Below are positions 1 through 5,864 of a stretch of DNA of 11,381 bases, in pieces. The number at the start of each line of letters is the position of its first letter. Position 1 is the first letter of the stretch. The notes under the pieces are model-generated. The model was not told the DNA's origin and did not search any database. It worked only from the letters and a program-made list of their open reading frames with translations. The translations under genes and the position numbers were made by a program. Origin of the DNA: an uncultured Aquimonas sp. (GTDB taxonomy: Bacteria > Pseudomonadota > Gammaproteobacteria > Xanthomonadales > Xanthomonadaceae); assembly GCF_937888285.1 (NCBI RefSeq), contig NZ_CALART010000099.1:1-11381 (forward strand), in the 5' to 3' direction.

Positions 1-84
1 GGAAGAGCCAAGCGGGAAGAGCCAAGCGGGAAGAGCCAAGCGGGAAGAGCCAAGCGGGAAGAGCCAAGCAGGGAGAGCCAAACA
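1..84. repeat. 14-bp tandem repeat array, six units
   Basis: Consecutive copies of GGAAGAGCCAAGCG start at 1, 15, 29 and 43 and are identical. The copy at 57 differs in its last base, and the copy at 71 (GGGAGAGCCAAACA) differs at three bases, so the array decays towards its right edge. The window opens exactly on a unit boundary, so the array probably continues to the left. There are no spacers between units and no reading frame of interest. Function is unknown. Confidence 0.95.
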
Positions 85-415
85 CTCGCTTCACAGCTGC
101 CGTTTTCCAAGGCAATCTCGGTCCTGATCCAGTCACCGGGGCGATTGCATCCCCGGCTCGTCGCCCCCGCGCAGGCGGGGGCCCAGAGGCTCTTGCCTCG
201 GGCCGGAAACCGTCCGCTCATTGCAGATGGGCGCTCCACTTCATGCCTCGCGCGGTCGGCGAGGCGCCAGCGATTCGAGGCATGGGCCGCTCGCATCCCG
301 AGCAAAGTGTTCGGCTTGGACCCGGCACCGCGGCCACGGCGGAAACGGAAGCACCGCGTGCCGCACACAGTTCGGACTACTGGGCCTATGGCCTCTGCGA
401 ACCAACTGGCGCAGA
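85..415. other. Intergenic region downstream of tRNA-Lys
   Basis: I see no gene here. Reading frames on the plus strand are short, overlap one another in all frames and lack family motifs. Contents are a REP-like hairpin (160-185), a CCGGGG/CCCCGG inverted repeat (136-141 with 151-156), and a 9-bp inverted repeat CATGCCTCG (242-250) with CGAGGCATG (276-284). No T-tract hairpin follows the tRNA 3' end, so I cannot name its terminator. Confidence 0.6.
160..185 (+). repeat. REP-like hairpin element, left-end copy
   Basis: CGTC is followed by the stem GCCCCCGC (163-170), loop GCAG, stem GCGGGGGC (175-182), then CCA. The 8-bp stem is perfect. The same element with loop GAAG occurs upstream of ruvC at 11052-11077 and 11253-11278, and a stem variant in the opposite orientation lies at 11160-11185. 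It resembles the REP-type palindromes scattered through xanthomonad genomes. That comparison is from memory. No RAYT transposase gene is in the window. Confidence 0.8.
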
Positions 416-490
416 TGGTGGGTCGTGAAGGATTCGAACCTTCGACCTACGGATTAAAAGTCCGCAGCTCTACCGCTGAGCTAACGACCC
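416..490 (-). tRNA. tRNA-Lys (anticodon UUU)
   Basis: Read on the minus strand, the gene starts GGGTCGT and ends ACGACCC-A-CCA, giving a perfect 7-bp acceptor stem with the CCA tail encoded in the DNA. The D-arm GCTC/GAGC, the T-arm with loop TTCGAAT, and the anticodon stem GCGGA/TCCGT enclosing CTTTTAA are all present. The anticodon is therefore TTT, for lysine. Length with CCA is 75 nt. It lies 126 nt after queC in the same direction and probably has its own promoter (559-587). The tRNA is not a queuosine substrate (those have GUN anticodons), so its nearness to queE/queC reflects conserved gene order and not function. Confidence 0.97.
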
Positions 491-558
491 GGTGATGTCA
501 TCGGATTCGACAGGCTGCGCGGCGAACAGCCCGGGCTGGGCCTCACGCAGGGGCGCGC

Positions 559-587
559 AGTGTAGTCAGGGGGCGGCGCAGGCACAA
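559..587 (-). promoter_or_regulatory. Putative sigma-70 promoter for tRNA-Lys
   Basis: On the minus strand, TTGTGC (582-587) is followed after exactly 17 bp by TACACT (559-564), matching the -35 and -10 consensus at 3/6 and 4/6 positions. Transcription would begin near 551-552, about 60 nt before the tRNA. The bases after the -10 box are GCGCGCC, a GC-rich discriminator typical of growth-rate and stringently controlled stable-RNA promoters. The -35 box is only 29 bp beyond the queC stop codon. This is prediction from sequence only. Confidence 0.45.
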
Positions 588-616
588 GTTTGCGCCGCGT
601 GGGGCCGGGCCGCCAT

Positions 617-1291
617 TCATCCAAGGTAGCGCGTGGGGTCGGCGACGCCGGCGGCCTCGAAGCCCGCCGCGCGCAGCCGGCAGGCGTCGCAGTGGCCGCA
701 GGCGCGGCCCTCGGCATCTGCGCGGTAGCAGGACACGGTCTCGCCGAAGTCGACGCCGAGTTCGATTCCGCGGCGGACGATATCGGCCTTGCTCAGGTCG
801 ATCAGCGGCGCGTGCACGCGCAGCGTATGGCCCTCGACCCCGGCCTTGGTCGCGAGATTGCCCAGGCGCTCGAAGGCGGCGATGAACTCCGGCCGGCAGT
901 CGGGATAGCCCGAATAGTCGACCGCATTGACCCCACAGAAGATGTGCTGCGCACCCAGCACTTCGGCCCAGCCGAGAGCCACGCTCAGCATGATGGTATT
1001 GCGCGCCGGCACATAGGTGACCGGAATGCCCTCGCCGCCGTGCTCGGGCACCTCGATGTCGTCGGTCAGCGCCGAGCCTCCGATGCTGCGCAGATCGATA
1101 TTCACGACCTTGTGTGCGGCCGCGCCAAGTGACTTCGCCAGCCGGGCCGCGGCTGCGAGCTCGGACGTGTGGCGCTGGCCGTAGGCCACGCTCAGCGCAT
1201 AGGCCTCATAGCCCTCGGCGCGGGCGATCGCCAGCACGGTGGCGGAGTCCATGCCGCCGGAAAGGAGCACCACGGCTTTCGCTGGATTCAT
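617..1291 (-). CDS. queC: QueC, 7-cyano-7-deazaguanine (preQ0) synthase
   Basis: QueC is a cytosolic enzyme that converts 7-carboxy-7-deazaguanine to preQ0 using ATP and ammonia, the step after QueE in queuosine synthesis. The 224-residue protein is of normal family length. It has the PP-loop nucleotide-binding motif SGGMDS (11-16), the conserved segment VPARNT (94-99), and a C-terminal zinc site of four cysteines, C188, C198, C201 and C204. The frame stays open far upstream, but residues before this ATG have no family resemblance. AGGA lies about 11 nt before the ATG, and the product begins just ahead of the PP-loop, as in homologues. The gene is 197 bp downstream of queE and is followed by tRNA-Lys. 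Nothing is missing or broken. Confidence 0.96.
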   Translation of the reverse strand: MNPAKAVVLLSGGMDSATVLAIARAEGYEAYALSVAYGQRHTSELAAAARLAKSLGAAAHKVVNIDLRSIGGSALTDDIEVPEHGGEGIPVTYVPARNTIMLSVALGWAEVLGAQHIFCGVNAVDYSGYPDCRPEFIAAFERLGNLATKAGVEGHTLRVHAPLIDLSKADIVRRGIELGVDFGETVSCYRADAEGRACGHCDACRLRAAGFEAAGVADPTRYLG

Positions 1292-1451
1292 GGGCGTGTG
1301 GTTCCTGTGCTTGATCGGGAAGGGTGAGTCGGCAATCGGCAACCGTTGAGCGGGGCTTTCGACTCGAACCGACGCCGCCATCGGCAGGGCACATTGGTGG
1401 ATGTCGACGGCTGCGTGGAGCTTGCCATCCCGATGGGATTGCGGCTCTTGC

Positions 1452-1472
1452 GAATCCCAAATCCCGAATCCC
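1452..1472 (+). repeat. GAATCCC heptamer array, queE-queC spacer
   Basis: Three units in a row: GAATCCC (1452-1458), AAATCCC (1459-1465), GAATCCC (1466-1472). The array lies 16 nt after the queE stop codon, so the mRNA carries the G-rich strand. A single GGGATTG (1435-1441) stands just beyond it in the opposite orientation. The rest of the 1292-1488 spacer shows no gene, riboswitch or clear promoter. Confidence 0.9.
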
Positions 1473-1488
1473 GCGCGCGCAAGCGCGC

Positions 1489-2226
1489 TCAGCGCCCCTG
1501 CGCTTCCCCCCACAGCTGCTTGTGCAGCTGCATCTGGAAGCGGATCGGCAGTTTTTCGGCCAGCAGCCAGTCGGCGAGCTCGGCGGGCTGCACCTGGCCG
1601 AAGCTGGGCGAGACCAGCACTTCGCAGCGCTCGTGCAGGCGGTGTTCGCGGGTGACCTGCATGGCCCAGTCGAAGTCCGCGCGGTCGCAGACCACGAACT
1701 TGATCTGGTCGGAGGGCTGCAGATGATCGAGGTTCTGCCAGCGGTTCTTCGCCAGCTCGCCCGAGCCCGGGGTCTTGAGATCGATCACCCGCTGCACGCG
1801 CAGGTCGACCGGGGCGATGTCGATCGCGCCCGACGTTTCCAGGGAGACGCTGTAGCCGGCGTCGCACAGCCGCTCCAGCAGCACGAGGCAGCGCTTCTGC
1901 GCCAGTGGCTCGCCGCCGGTCACGCAGACATGGCGGGCGCCATGGCGGGCGACCTCGGCGAGGATGTCCTCGATCTCCCACCACTGCCCGCCGTGAAAGG
2001 CATAGGCGGTATCGCAGTAGCCGCAGCGCAGCGGGCAGCCGGTCAGGCGCACGAACACGGTCGGCCAGCCCACGCTGCGCGACTCGCCCTGCAGCGAGAG
2101 GAAGATCTCGGTGAGGCGGAGGCGGTCGCTCTGGGCGATGGGATTCGGGATTGGGGATTCGGGATTCAATGCGGTGTCGCTCGAACGACTGGGTGGCGGA
2201 TTCGTGGCCGGGCGTTCCGTGCTCAT
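1489..2226 (-). CDS. queE: QueE, 7-carboxy-7-deazaguanine synthase (radical SAM)
   Basis: QueE is a radical-SAM enzyme that contracts 6-carboxy-tetrahydropterin to 7-carboxy-7-deazaguanine; its product is the substrate of QueC encoded next. The core begins near residue 36 (RLRLTEIFLSLQGE). It has the 4Fe-4S cysteine motif C64-x3-C68-x2-C71 followed by DT, a TGGEPL motif at 103-108, and the typical C-terminus ending QLHKQLWG. At 245 residues it is slightly longer than usual. The extra N-terminal ~30 residues are the oddity: codons 20-29 are a GGGATTC heptamer array (2140-2167). The ATG at 2226 has no obvious ribosome binding site. An in-frame TTG at 2169 is an alternative start, but it would still include the repeat-encoded residues. 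Function is sure; the start is not. Confidence 0.93.
   Translation of the reverse strand: MSTERPATNPPPSRSSDTALNPESPIPNPIAQSDRLRLTEIFLSLQGESRSVGWPTVFVRLTGCPLRCGYCDTAYAFHGGQWWEIEDILAEVARHGARHVCVTGGEPLAQKRCLVLLERLCDAGYSVSLETSGAIDIAPVDLRVQRVIDLKTPGSGELAKNRWQNLDHLQPSDQIKFVVCDRADFDWAMQVTREHRLHERCEVLVSPSFGQVQPAELADWLLAEKLPIRFQMQLHKQLWGEAQGR
2140..2167 (+). repeat. GGGATTC heptamer array inside the queE 5' end
   Basis: Four units: GGGATTC (2140-2146), GGGATTG (2147-2153), GGGATTC (2154-2160), GGGATTC (2161-2167). On the gene strand these encode residues 20-29 of the annotated QueE (LNPESPIPNP). The array is complementary, with 3 mismatches in 28, to the array at 2295-2322 across a 127-bp interval that contains the queE ATG. 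Confidence 0.92.
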
Positions 2227-2294
2227 CGGGCCCCGAACGGAAGGGGCCAGGCGAGATAGGCGAAGCGAGCGCTACAGCGGTAGTGGGGGCGGGC

Positions 2295-2322
2295 GAATCC
2301 CCAATCCCGAATCCCCAATCCC
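2295..2322 (+). repeat. GAATCCC heptamer array, cpoB-queE spacer
   Basis: Four units: GAATCCC, CAATCCC, GAATCCC, CAATCCC. The array begins directly beyond a perfect hairpin at the cpoB stop codon and has the opposite orientation to the array inside queE. The mRNA here is G-rich, with four runs of at least three G separated by short loops, which fits a G-quadruplex pattern. Confidence 0.92.
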
Positions 2323-2349
2323 AAGATCGCCGGCGCTACCGGCGATCTT
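2323..2349 (-). terminator. Perfect hairpin spanning the cpoB stop codon
   Basis: The arms AAGATCGCCGG (2323-2333) and CCGGCGATCTT (2339-2349) are perfectly complementary over 11 bp with a 5-nt loop. On the gene strand the loop is TAGCG, so the cpoB stop codon TAG is the first three bases of the loop. The 5' arm encodes the last CpoB residues. There is no U-tract after the stem (the sequence continues GGGATTGG), so it is not a textbook intrinsic terminator. It may instead protect the tol-pal mRNA 3' end or attenuate read-through into queE. It marks the boundary between the tol-pal and que genes. Confidence 0.5.
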
Positions 2350-3256
2350 CCAGCCGCATGGCCCGCAGTCGACCCTGGGCCAGACGTGCGACGGTGGTGT
2401 CGGGGTACTGCTGCATCACCCGGTTCAGCGTGGCCTCGGCCTCGTTCCACTGGCGCAGCTCGTACTGGCAGTAGCCGAGCTTGAGCAGGCCGTCGGGCGC
2501 CTTGGTGCTGTTGGGGAAGCGGCGCAGCAGGGTCTGGAAGGCTTCCAGCGCGATCTCGTAGTTCTGGGTGACGTAGTAGGACTCGCCCAGCCAGTACTGC
2601 GCGTTCGGCGCATAGTCGCCGTCCGGGTACATCTGCAGGAAGCTGTTGAAGCGACGCGCGGCTTCGGCGTAGCGGCCTTCCTTCAGCTCGTCAAAGGCGG
2701 CGTCGTAGCTGCGGCGCTCGTCTTCGGGGTTGCCACGCACGCTTTCGATGGCGGCGGGGGCGGTGTCGCTGCCGCCGAGTGCGGCGGTGCCCACCAGCCC
2801 TTCGACCGGGGCGCGCACTTCAGGCTCTTCGAATTCGGTGGTCGCGGGCGCGGAACTGCCGCCCAGCGCGATCTCGTCCACCGGGGCGGCACTTGTCGCG
2901 CCGGCGCCACCCGCAGGCGCAGCGCCCGGGCTGGCGCTGACGCCACCTTCGATGCGGCCGATGCGGCTGTCGAGATCTAGGTATTGGTCGCGGTTGCGCT
3001 TGGACAGGGCTTCGATCTCGAAGGCCTGCTGCTCCACCATGCCGCGAAGGCTGGCGATTTCCGCCTGCAGCTCGCTGATCCGGTTGAGCAATTGAATATT
3101 GGCCTGGGCCTGGTCGCCGCCGGACTGCTGCTGCTCCAGCCGCGCGACGCGGTCGGCCAGCGACAGGCGCGAACCCTGGGCAGCCGCCGGAGCGGCAACG
3201 GCGACCCAGAGGGTCGCCGTTGCCAGGCAGCCTGCGAGGAGGCTGTACGCGCGCAT
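2336..3256 (-). CDS. cpoB: CpoB (YbgF), periplasmic TolA-binding TPR protein
   Basis: CpoB coordinates outer-membrane constriction by Tol with septal peptidoglycan synthesis by PBP1B in E. coli. The 306-residue protein has a Sec signal peptide with probable cleavage after A26 (PAAA|Q). A heptad-like coiled coil follows at about 31-103, as expected for the trimerisation domain that binds TolA. Next come a low-complexity Ala/Gly/Pro/Ser linker (about 104-180) and three TPR repeats (about 184-290; YAEAARRF, YEIALEAF, WNEAEATL). The linker makes it longer than the ~263-residue E. coli protein. The frame extends 16 codons upstream, but this ATG starts the signal peptide and shares one base with the pal stop (TGATG), which implies translational coupling. 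The gene closes the tol-pal cluster. Confidence 0.94.
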   Translation of the reverse strand: MRAYSLLAGCLATATLWVAVAAPAAAQGSRLSLADRVARLEQQQSGGDQAQANIQLLNRISELQAEIASLRGMVEQQAFEIEALSKRNRDQYLDLDSRIGRIEGGVSASPGAAPAGGAGATSAAPVDEIALGGSSAPATTEFEEPEVRAPVEGLVGTAALGGSDTAPAAIESVRGNPEDERRSYDAAFDELKEGRYAEAARRFNSFLQMYPDGDYAPNAQYWLGESYYVTQNYEIALEAFQTLLRRFPNSTKAPDGLLKLGYCQYELRQWNEAEATLNRVMQQYPDTTVARLAQGRLRAMRLEDRR

Positions 3257-3765
3257 CAGCGGGCGGTGTAGACGATCTCGACGCGACGGTTCTGGCCCCA
3301 GCAACCTTCGCTCGAATCGGTGCAGGTCGGACGCTCTTCGCCGTAGCTGACGACGGTCAGCTGGCTGGCGGAACCGCCGTTCGACAGCAGGGCGCCATTG
3401 ACGGCGTTGCCGCGGCGCTCGCCCAGGCCCAGGTTGTACTCGCGCGAACCGCGCTCGTCGGCATGGCCTTCCAGGGTGATGCGGGCCGACGGACGGTCGG
3501 TCAGGTACTTGGCGTGGCAGGCCAGGATCGAAGCGAACTCGGACTTGATGTCCGACTTGTCGAAGTCGAAGTAGACAACGCGCTTGACCAGGCAGGGGTC
3601 ACGGTCCAGGTCTTCCGGGGTGTAGCGGCCGTCGGACGGGGCAGCCGTCTGGGTCGGCGGGGTCGTGGTGGTGTCAGTGGTCGGCTGGACAGTTTCTTTC
3701 TTGGCGCAGGCGGCCAGGGCGGCCACGGTCGCGGCGGCGATCAGCAGGCGGGTCATCGTGTTCAT
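3256..3765 (-). CDS. pal: Pal, peptidoglycan-associated outer-membrane lipoprotein
   Basis: Pal anchors the outer membrane to peptidoglycan and binds TolB. The 169-residue protein starts with a lipoprotein signal ending in the lipobox L17-A18-A19-C20; A21-K22 after the cysteine carries no inner-membrane retention Asp. A Thr/Pro-rich tether (24-45) leads to the OmpA-like domain. Its peptidoglycan-binding loop is GHADERGSREYN (100-111), with D103 as the diaminopimelate-contacting position, and RRVEI lies near the end (160-164). Besides C20 there are four cysteines (C58, C83, C148, C155), enough for two periplasmic disulfides. AAGGA lies 10 nt before the ATG and supports this start; a second ATG three codons on is less well placed. 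The large open frame upstream is non-coding. The gene follows tolB after 274 bp and overlaps cpoB by one base. Confidence 0.96.
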   Translation of the reverse strand: MNTMTRLLIAAATVAALAACAKKETVQPTTDTTTTPPTQTAAPSDGRYTPEDLDRDPCLVKRVVYFDFDKSDIKSEFASILACHAKYLTDRPSARITLEGHADERGSREYNLGLGERRGNAVNGALLSNGGSASQLTVVSYGEERPTCTDSSEGCWGQNRRVEIVYTAR

Positions 3766-3961
3766 CGGAGCAGGGTCCTTGGGGTTGCGATCGGATGCAG
3801 TCTTATGGTTTGAAGCGGTGACATTGAGCCCATCCTCAGAGCGGATACTTCGGCGCACACGCTTTCCAGCGCTTGGCACCGAGCGCAGACCCGACCTTGA
3901 GCCTCGCGGCGCTGGCCTGCCTGCTCCCGCCGTCCTGCAGCCTTGCGGCCTTCGGACCTTG

Positions 3962-3984
3962 CCCCACGACATCCTGTCGTGGGG
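3962..3984. repeat. 10-bp palindrome in the tolB-pal spacer
   Basis: CCCCACGACA (3962-3971), loop TCC, TGTCGTGGGG (3975-3984): a perfect 10-bp stem with a 3-nt loop. It lies 55 nt after the tolB stop codon and about 200 nt before pal. There is no T-tract on either side. It could be a REP-like element, an mRNA stabiliser, or a site that tunes expression between tolB and the much more abundant Pal. The rest of 3766-4039 has no gene. Confidence 0.75.
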
Positions 3985-4039
3985 GTGGCGCAACCCAAGG
4001 GCCGCGCCGGGGTGGAACGCACTGTGCCGGTGAGGGCGA

Positions 4040-5365
4040 TCAGCGCTGCCGATAGGGCGACCAGGCGGGCTCCCGGACGTCGCCATCGGCGAGAACAAGT
4101 CGCTGCCGCACGCGGGCATCGGCCGACACGGCATACAGAACGCCGCGGCGGCCCTCGCGGGCGGCGTAGAGCAGCATGCTTCCGTTCGGTGCAAAGCTCG
4201 GCGATTCGTCCAGATTGCCGACCGAAACCAGATTCTGGACGCCGGGGTTGCCCACGGTGCGGTCCAAAACCGCAATACGATAAACATTTCCCTGACCCTG
4301 CGCCATCGCCAGCTTCTTGCCCTCACAGCAGACCGTGGCGCGGGCGTTGTAGTCGCCGAGGAAGGTGATGCGGCGGGCGTCGCCGCCGCCTGCCGGCACT
4401 TCGTAGATCTGCGGCTTGCCGGCGCGGTCGGAGGTGAAGAAGATCGAGGCACCGTCCGGCGCCCAGGTCGGCTCGGTGTCGATGCCCCAGTGCTGGGTCA
4501 GCTGGGTCAGCTGCTTGCTGCCCAGGTCCATCACGTAGATCTCGGGGTTGCCGGTGCGCGACAGGGTGAGCGCCAGCTTGCTGCCGTCCGGCGAGAAGCT
4601 GGGCGCGCCGTTGATGCCGCGGTGGCTGGCCACCAGCTCGCGCTGGCCGCTGCCGATGTCCTGGATGTAGATCGAGGAATTGCCGCGTTCGAAGCTGACA
4701 TAGGCGACGCGGCGGCCGTCGGGGCTCCAGGCCGGCGACAGCAGCGGCTCGCGCGAGCGCACCACCGGCTGCGGGTTGAAGCCGTCGGCGTCGGCGACCA
4801 TCAGCGCGTACTGCATGTCGCGGCCGAGGCCGGTGGCGGTGATATAGGCGATACGCGTCCAGAACGCGCCGCGCACGCCGAGGATGCGCTCGTAGATCTG
4901 GTCCGACACCTGGTGCGCGACGTCGCGCAGGCTGCCGCTGCGGCCGATCATGGCCAGGCCCAGCATGCGCTCCTGCTTGGCGACGTCGAGCAGCTCGAAC
5001 TCGACGCGGTAGCCGCCGTCGCTGCCGTCCAGCACGCGACCGACCACCAGGAAGTCCTGCTTCAGCAGGCGCCAGGTGGCGTAGTTGACGTCGGCCGAGC
5101 GGATCGGCTTCTCGACGATGTCGCGCTCGGCGAGCGCGCGGAAGGAGCCGCTGCGGTTCAGATTGGCGCGGATGACGGCGCCGATGTCGGTCTCGGGGGC
5201 AGCGCCGGCGCCGAGGTATTCGAAGGGCACGACGGTGATCGGCAGGGCGGACGAATTCACGCCGAGGATGTCGATCTCAAGCCGCTGCGCGTGCGCAGAG
5301 CCCAGCGCGAACAGGGCGCAGGCGGCGAGCAGGAGGGCGGCGAAGCGGGGCATCGTCGGGGTCAT
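4040..5365 (-). CDS. tolB: TolB, periplasmic beta-propeller of the Tol-Pal system
   Basis: TolB is a soluble periplasmic protein that shuttles between Pal and TolA. The 441-residue product is close to the ~430 of E. coli. A Sec signal peptide ends at A26 (AHA|Q). The N-terminal alpha/beta domain spans about 27-160, followed by a beta-propeller with successive blade motifs SPAWSPDG, APSFSPDG, EPTWAPDG, SPSFAPNG and finally EPAWSPY at the C-terminus, as is usual for the family. I chose the ATG at 5365, which has AGG about 8 nt upstream; the ATG at 5353 (M5) is nearly as good. The longer open frame to 5569 adds residues that would ruin the signal peptide. A 499-bp repeat-bearing spacer separates it from tolA, and a weak promoter is possible at 5451-5479. 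Confidence 0.95.
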   Translation of the reverse strand: MTPTMPRFAALLLAACALFALGSAHAQRLEIDILGVNSSALPITVVPFEYLGAGAAPETDIGAVIRANLNRSGSFRALAERDIVEKPIRSADVNYATWRLLKQDFLVVGRVLDGSDGGYRVEFELLDVAKQERMLGLAMIGRSGSLRDVAHQVSDQIYERILGVRGAFWTRIAYITATGLGRDMQYALMVADADGFNPQPVVRSREPLLSPAWSPDGRRVAYVSFERGNSSIYIQDIGSGQRELVASHRGINGAPSFSPDGSKLALTLSRTGNPEIYVMDLGSKQLTQLTQHWGIDTEPTWAPDGASIFFTSDRAGKPQIYEVPAGGGDARRITFLGDYNARATVCCEGKKLAMAQGQGNVYRIAVLDRTVGNPGVQNLVSVGNLDESPSFAPNGSMLLYAAREGRRGVLYAVSADARVRQRLVLADGDVREPAWSPYRQR

Positions 5366-5431
5366 GTCGGGCCTGGAATTGCGTTGAGCGCAGCCGCAGC
5401 CAGCCGTTCGTGGGGTCCGGGCCGGATCGGG

Positions 5432-5450
5432 GTTCGCGTGAAGCGCGAAC
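5432..5450. promoter_or_regulatory. Inverted repeat GTTCGCG-N5-CGCGAAC ahead of tolB
   Basis: The arms GTTCGCG (5432-5438) and CGCGAAC (5444-5450) are perfectly complementary around TGAAG. It abuts the candidate tolB -10 box (5451-5456), so it would cover the transcription start. It could be an operator for a dimeric regulator or a 5' mRNA hairpin. No regulator is identified. Confidence 0.35.
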
Positions 5451-5479
5451 ATTACACGAGGGGCAGCGGCGAAGCTGAA
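5451..5479 (-). promoter_or_regulatory. Weak candidate promoter for tolB
   Basis: On the minus strand, TTCAGC (5474-5479) and TGTAAT (5451-5456) are separated by 17 bp and match the sigma-70 boxes at 3/6 and 5/6 positions. The transcript would start about 80 nt before the tolB ATG. E. coli tolB also has a promoter of its own inside the cluster, and the 499-bp spacer makes one plausible here. In DNA this GC-rich, an A/T-rich hexamer of this quality is suggestive, not conclusive. Confidence 0.3.
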
Positions 5480-5616
5480 CGGAGACCCCAGTGCAGTCGC
5501 GAGGCGCGCGGCCCTGCGCGGGTCGCCGGGACGTCTGGCTCGGGCTCCAGGGGGGGCGTTCGGCCGCATCGGACCTGCTGAGGCTTCGCCACGCGTAAGG
5601 CTTCCCTCGAACCCCC

Positions 5617-5724
5617 TGGCGGATGCACTGCGCTTATCCGCCCTACAACCGCGAGCGACGCCGAGTCAGCGTCGGCGCCGGTGCACATCGACGCGTAGGG
5701 CAGATAAGCGCAGCGCATCTGCCA
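5617..5724. repeat. Inverted pair of REP-like elements (BIME-like)
   Basis: A 30-bp element at 5617-5646 recurs in reverse complement at 5695-5724, with 27/30 positions equal and 48 bp between them. Each copy can fold alone: GGCGGAT (5618-5624) with ATCCGCC (5636-5642), and in the other copy GGCAGAT with ATCTGCC. Two of the three differences are a compensatory G-C to A-T change that keeps the stem. The core GGCGGATGC...GCGCTTATCCGCC is one I recognise as a common intergenic motif in proteobacteria. That recognition needs a search. Confidence 0.85.
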
Positions 5725-5864
5725 AAGCTTGAGTCAGCCGTCAGGCGCAGAGCTTGGCCAGGTGTACTCGCGCCTGCCTGAGGCTCCGCCGCGCGCCTGG
5801 CTTCCATCAGGCCTGTTGTAATTGCATGGACTCAGAGGTGGGGGGCACCTCGGCGCGTATCGGC

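Larger units (their letters stand above)
5366..5864. other. tolA-tolB spacer, 499 bp, no gene
   Basis: Open frames here have no family motifs, and the best one on the minus strand (5718-5452) is just a translation of the REP pair. The spacer contains a possible tolB promoter (5451-5479) with an abutting palindrome (5432-5450), a REP inverted pair (5617-5724), and an imperfect 31-bp direct repeat (5578-5608 and 5778-5808, 25/31 identical, exactly 200 bp apart) that brackets the REP pair. A small hairpin GAGGTG/CACCTC (5835-5851) lies 13 nt after the tolA stop. Confidence 0.8.

Noticed and set aside
416..490. Prophage or island attachment site at tRNA-Lys
   Set aside because: No integrase gene, and no direct repeat of the tRNA 3' end elsewhere in the window.
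145..495. Plus-strand frame ending in GREGFEPSTYG...
   Set aside because: The C-terminal part is the antisense translation of tRNA-Lys, a common false protein.
1292..1488. preQ1 riboswitch ahead of queC
   Set aside because: No preQ1-type pseudoknot, aptamer core or A-rich tail is recognisable; only a heptamer array and unstructured GC-rich sequence.
617..1984. 455-codon reading of queC with a long N-terminal extension
   Set aside because: Residues before the ATG at 1291 overlap queE in another frame and have no QueC similarity; the true start has a ribosome binding site and sits just before the PP-loop.
2336..5365. Lipoprotein signals in CpoB (LAGC at 7-10) and TolB (LAAC at 13-16)
   Set aside because: The cysteines are too close to the N-terminus or inside the hydrophobic core; both proteins have better signal peptidase I sites after residue 26, and both families are soluble periplasmic proteins.
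5452..5718. 88-codon minus-strand frame in the tolA-tolB spacer
   Set aside because: It reads through one REP element and part of the other, has no ribosome binding site and no family motif.
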